Source of the DNA: Planctomycetota bacterium
Lineage (GTDB): Bacteria; Planctomycetota; Planctomycetia; Planctomycetales; Planctomycetaceae
Direction of reading: 5' to 3'
Length of the DNA stretch: 5,095 bases
Assembly (NCBI GenBank): GCA_013151585.1
Contig: JAADHY010000562.1
Span: forward strand, 1-5,095
The notes under the pieces were generated by a model. It ran no database searches and was not told the origin of the DNA. It was given only the letters and a program-made list of their open reading frames with translations. Every line of letters starts with the position of its first letter. The stretch's first letter is position 1. This document shows positions 3,144 to 5,095 of this stretch, one piece after another. A program made the position numbers and the translations under genes.

Positions 3144-5095
3144 CTTGCTCGCCGCTTGCTGCCGGCAATACCGGAGATTGTTCTTCAACAAGGCAGAGGA
3201 AGGAAAAGCTTTCAGCGCCTCCTCGTAGATGGCGATGGCTTTCTTCCAGTCTTTCTTTTTGATCGCCGTGCGAGCCCACCGGTTCCATGTGACGACGGCA
3301 TTGTTCTTCAGGTGCCCATCATTGGGATACCGAGCAAGTCCCCGTGCATAGACTTCAGTGGCTTCTCGCCACTGCTGGCGCTGTTGCAATATGCCAGCCC
3401 AGCGATCGCAAACGAATCGCCCCCCATCGCGCAACGTCCGTTTTTCACCAAACACTTTGTCGCCCCGCTCGATCACGCGCAGGGCACGTTGGAATTCTTG
3501 CTGCTCGACCAGCCGCGACGCTTGCCGCAAAAAATGACGTCGGATCGCATCACGAACGATCGGCGTCTTGGGAAAACGCTGGAGCAGCTTTTGGGCTACG
3601 CGAGCCGAACCGTCAAGGCCCTGTTTTTCCCAGGCCTCTTTGAGCCATTCCTGAACCAGGTAAGCCAGGTTCCGTTCCGAGTCACCCTTTGGCCAGCGCT
3701 GCGCGGCCTGACGCAAGACAGACGCTGCTTTGTCCCAGCGACGGGCTTGCATGTGCGACTGCGCCCATTGCAACCACACGACTTGGCAATTCTGACGCAA
3801 GTGTGCGTCGCCGGGAAAAACGTCCAGAGCCTTTTCGTAGACCTGACTCGCCTGATCGTAGTTTCCCTGCTTTGCGAGACGCGTCGCCTGGCGGTCCGCC
3901 CAAACGTGCATAGCCTCGCGCAGTGGCTCAAGGCCTTCATGAGTCTTTGCCAGAGTGGCCAGCACGGCCAAACCTGCCTCCAGCCCGTCTTCGGCTGTCT
4001 TATTGGTCGCCCACTGCAAAGCGACGAAGCCCAAGTTCCGACTCATAGACTTGTCGTCCGGAAACTTCGTCAGTCCCTTTTCGAGCTCAGCGACGCTTTG
4101 CGCAAACTCCTTTCGTTCGAGGTGCCAGCGGGCTTTCCGGAGAAAGACGCCCCGCACCCACATTTCCAGTTTTTCGCGAGCCTCGTCATCAACCTTCCGC
4201 ATGCCGGTTTCGACGAATTGTAGCGCCTCGTCCCAGCGGAACTTTTCCACCGCCTCTTCCGCCGGTTTGACAAACACCCAGGCCTGCAGATCGTCGAAGA
4301 CTCCGTCAGGGATGGCTTTTTTAGCCGCCCGCGCCCGGGCGAGTGCCTCGTCCGTCCGCCCTTGCTCGATCGCCGCCTCGATGGACTTTTGCCAGATGAC
4401 GTTCCGATTGTGCCGGAGGGCCGCGTCTTGCGGGGCGAGCTTGAGCCCGACCTCGACCACCTTCAATGCCCGATCAAACCGATGCTGATCCGCCAGCGCG
4501 ATGCTCCAATTGGCCAGGGTAGCAAGCGCGTTCTTGATGGCCGACGCAAACTCTCGATCCAACTGCAGAGCGCACAAGTAGCAGACCAGGGCCTTGTCGA
4601 ATGCTTTCGCTCGCCCCCAGGCGACGCCGCGGTTGTAGTAGATGAGGCTGACCAAACCGAGATTGGTGATCTCACGGCGTTGGTCTGGATGCCGGTCGGG
4701 AATGTAACGGAACCCCGTTTGGTTACGGAAACGCTCCAAGACCCGCGGATCGCGCGATGGATCGAACCCCTCCGCCGAGGTCGCCTCCACATCAACGTGC
4801 TGCGCGCCGTCGTACAGGATTGAGAAGGCGTGATCCGGGACTTCGATCGCCCGCAGATCCAGCCCCAGCCGCGTTCCCAAAATGTTGTAAATGGTCGCCG
4901 AGGACACACAGTTGTACGTGTGCTTCTCTAGCAGCTCGGAAATCCGCGTCTGGTCGGCGCGGTAGCCGCCTTGCAGGACCGTTTCGTGCAGAAAACGAAG
5001 CAGTCGTTCGCCCTGATCGAAGGGAGTGTCCGCATCCGCGACCGCCTGCTGCGCTCTTCGTTCCAATCGTTCGATCATTTCCAAGAATGAACGCC
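3117..5095 (-). CDS. Transglutaminase-like domain protein with C-terminal TPR array, 5' end outside window
   Basis: At least 655 residues are encoded, counting from a TTG at 5084. The frame stays open to the window edge (Arg-Ser-Phe precede), and neither the TTG nor ATG 5078 has a Shine-Dalgarno, so the true start probably lies upstream. Residues about 20-135 resemble the transglutaminase-like core seen in SirB1-type proteins. They include YNCVSSATIYNILGTRLGL with Cys59, VPDHAF with His85, and HVDVEAT with Asp98, a plausible Cys-His-Asp triad. Residues 161-655 are twelve TPR-like helical repeats of 40 to 43 residues, typified by DWKKAIAIYEEALKAFP and NDGHLKNNAVVTWNRWA. TPR arrays bind partner proteins. 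The domain pair suggests a cysteine-hydrolase or inactive fold docked to a scaffold, but the substrate is unknown. No membrane segment is visible in the part seen. It converges on the zinc-ribbon gene. Confidence 0.88.
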   Translation of the reverse strand, partial: RSFLEMIERLERRAQQAVADADTPFDQGERLLRFLHETVLQGGYRADQTRISELLEKHTYNCVSSATIYNILGTRLGLDLRAIEVPDHAFSILYDGAQHVDVEATSAEGFDPSRDPRVLERFRNQTGFRYIPDRHPDQRREITNLGLVSLIYYNRGVAWGRAKAFDKALVCYLCALQLDREFASAIKNALATLANWSIALADQHRFDRALKVVEVGLKLAPQDAALRHNRNVIWQKSIEAAIEQGRTDEALARARAAKKAIPDGVFDDLQAWVFVKPAEEAVEKFRWDEALQFVETGMRKVDDEAREKLEMWVRGVFLRKARWHLERKEFAQSVAELEKGLTKFPDDKSMSRNLGFVALQWATNKTAEDGLEAGLAVLATLAKTHEGLEPLREAMHVWADRQATRLAKQGNYDQASQVYEKALDVFPGDAHLRQNCQVVWLQWAQSHMQARRWDKAASVLRQAAQRWPKGDSERNLAYLVQEWLKEAWEKQGLDGSARVAQKLLQRFPKTPIVRDAIRRHFLRQASRLVEQQEFQRALRVIERGDKVFGEKRTLRDGGRFVCDRWAGILQQRQQWREATEVYARGLARYPNDGHLKNNAVVTWNRWARTAIKKKDWKKAIAIYEEALKAFPSSALLKNNLRYCRQQAASKSRSVPSEP

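Noticed and set aside
3156..4223. Long plus-strand open frame (355 codons) opposite the TPR gene
   Set aside because: It is antisense to a well-supported repeat protein, has no ribosome binding site, and its translation shows no domain; it arises from codon bias of the opposite strand.
1..5095. CRISPR array, tRNA or rRNA gene, insertion sequence or phage module
   Set aside because: No regularly spaced direct repeats, cloverleaf, rRNA-like sequence, transposase or integrase frame was seen on either strand.

Overview
The window reads as an ordinary chromosomal segment of a moderately GC-rich bacterium, most likely a planctomycete of the Pirellulales type. That placement is an inference. It rests on the gene content (a PAC2-family protein, a transglutaminase-like protein with a long TPR array, a tiny zinc-ribbon membrane protein), on loosely packed genes, and on an intergenic sequence resembling the dispersed GGAAGGCGnTAGCC elements I associate with that group. 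I see no phage, plasmid, transposase, CRISPR, tRNA or rRNA signal.

Layout from left to right. Positions 1-92 (minus) hold the first 30 codons of a gene running off the left edge, probably nadC (quinolinate phosphoribosyltransferase). A 237-bp divergent spacer follows, with a cluster of TCCG repeats on the nadC side and an inverted repeat over a possible promoter on the ald side. Positions 330-1436 (plus) encode a complete alanine dehydrogenase (Ald, 368 aa) with all expected active-site residues. After a 150-bp spacer with overlapping hairpins and a plausible promoter comes a PAC2-family protein (1587-2438, plus) of unknown function. A 413-bp gap (2439-2851) contains a strong hairpin just after the PAC2 stop, a REP-like element and a second hairpin. 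It leads to a 56-aa zinc-ribbon/one-helix membrane protein (2852-3022, plus, GTG start, strong Shine-Dalgarno). A 94-bp convergent spacer rich in inverted repeats separates this from a large minus-strand gene (3117 to beyond 5095). That gene encodes a transglutaminase-like Cys-His-Asp domain followed by about twelve TPR-like repeats of 41 residues.

The genes do not form an obvious pathway. NadC (NAD synthesis) and Ald (NAD-dependent alanine/pyruvate interconversion) are divergent neighbours linked only by the cofactor. The PAC2 and zinc-ribbon genes could be separate transcription units, and the TPR gene is transcribed toward them. I did not find a convincing new multi-gene system. The most distinctive object is the transglutaminase-TPR protein with its regular 41-residue repeat. 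The other observations are small-scale regulatory structures that need experimental or comparative checks.
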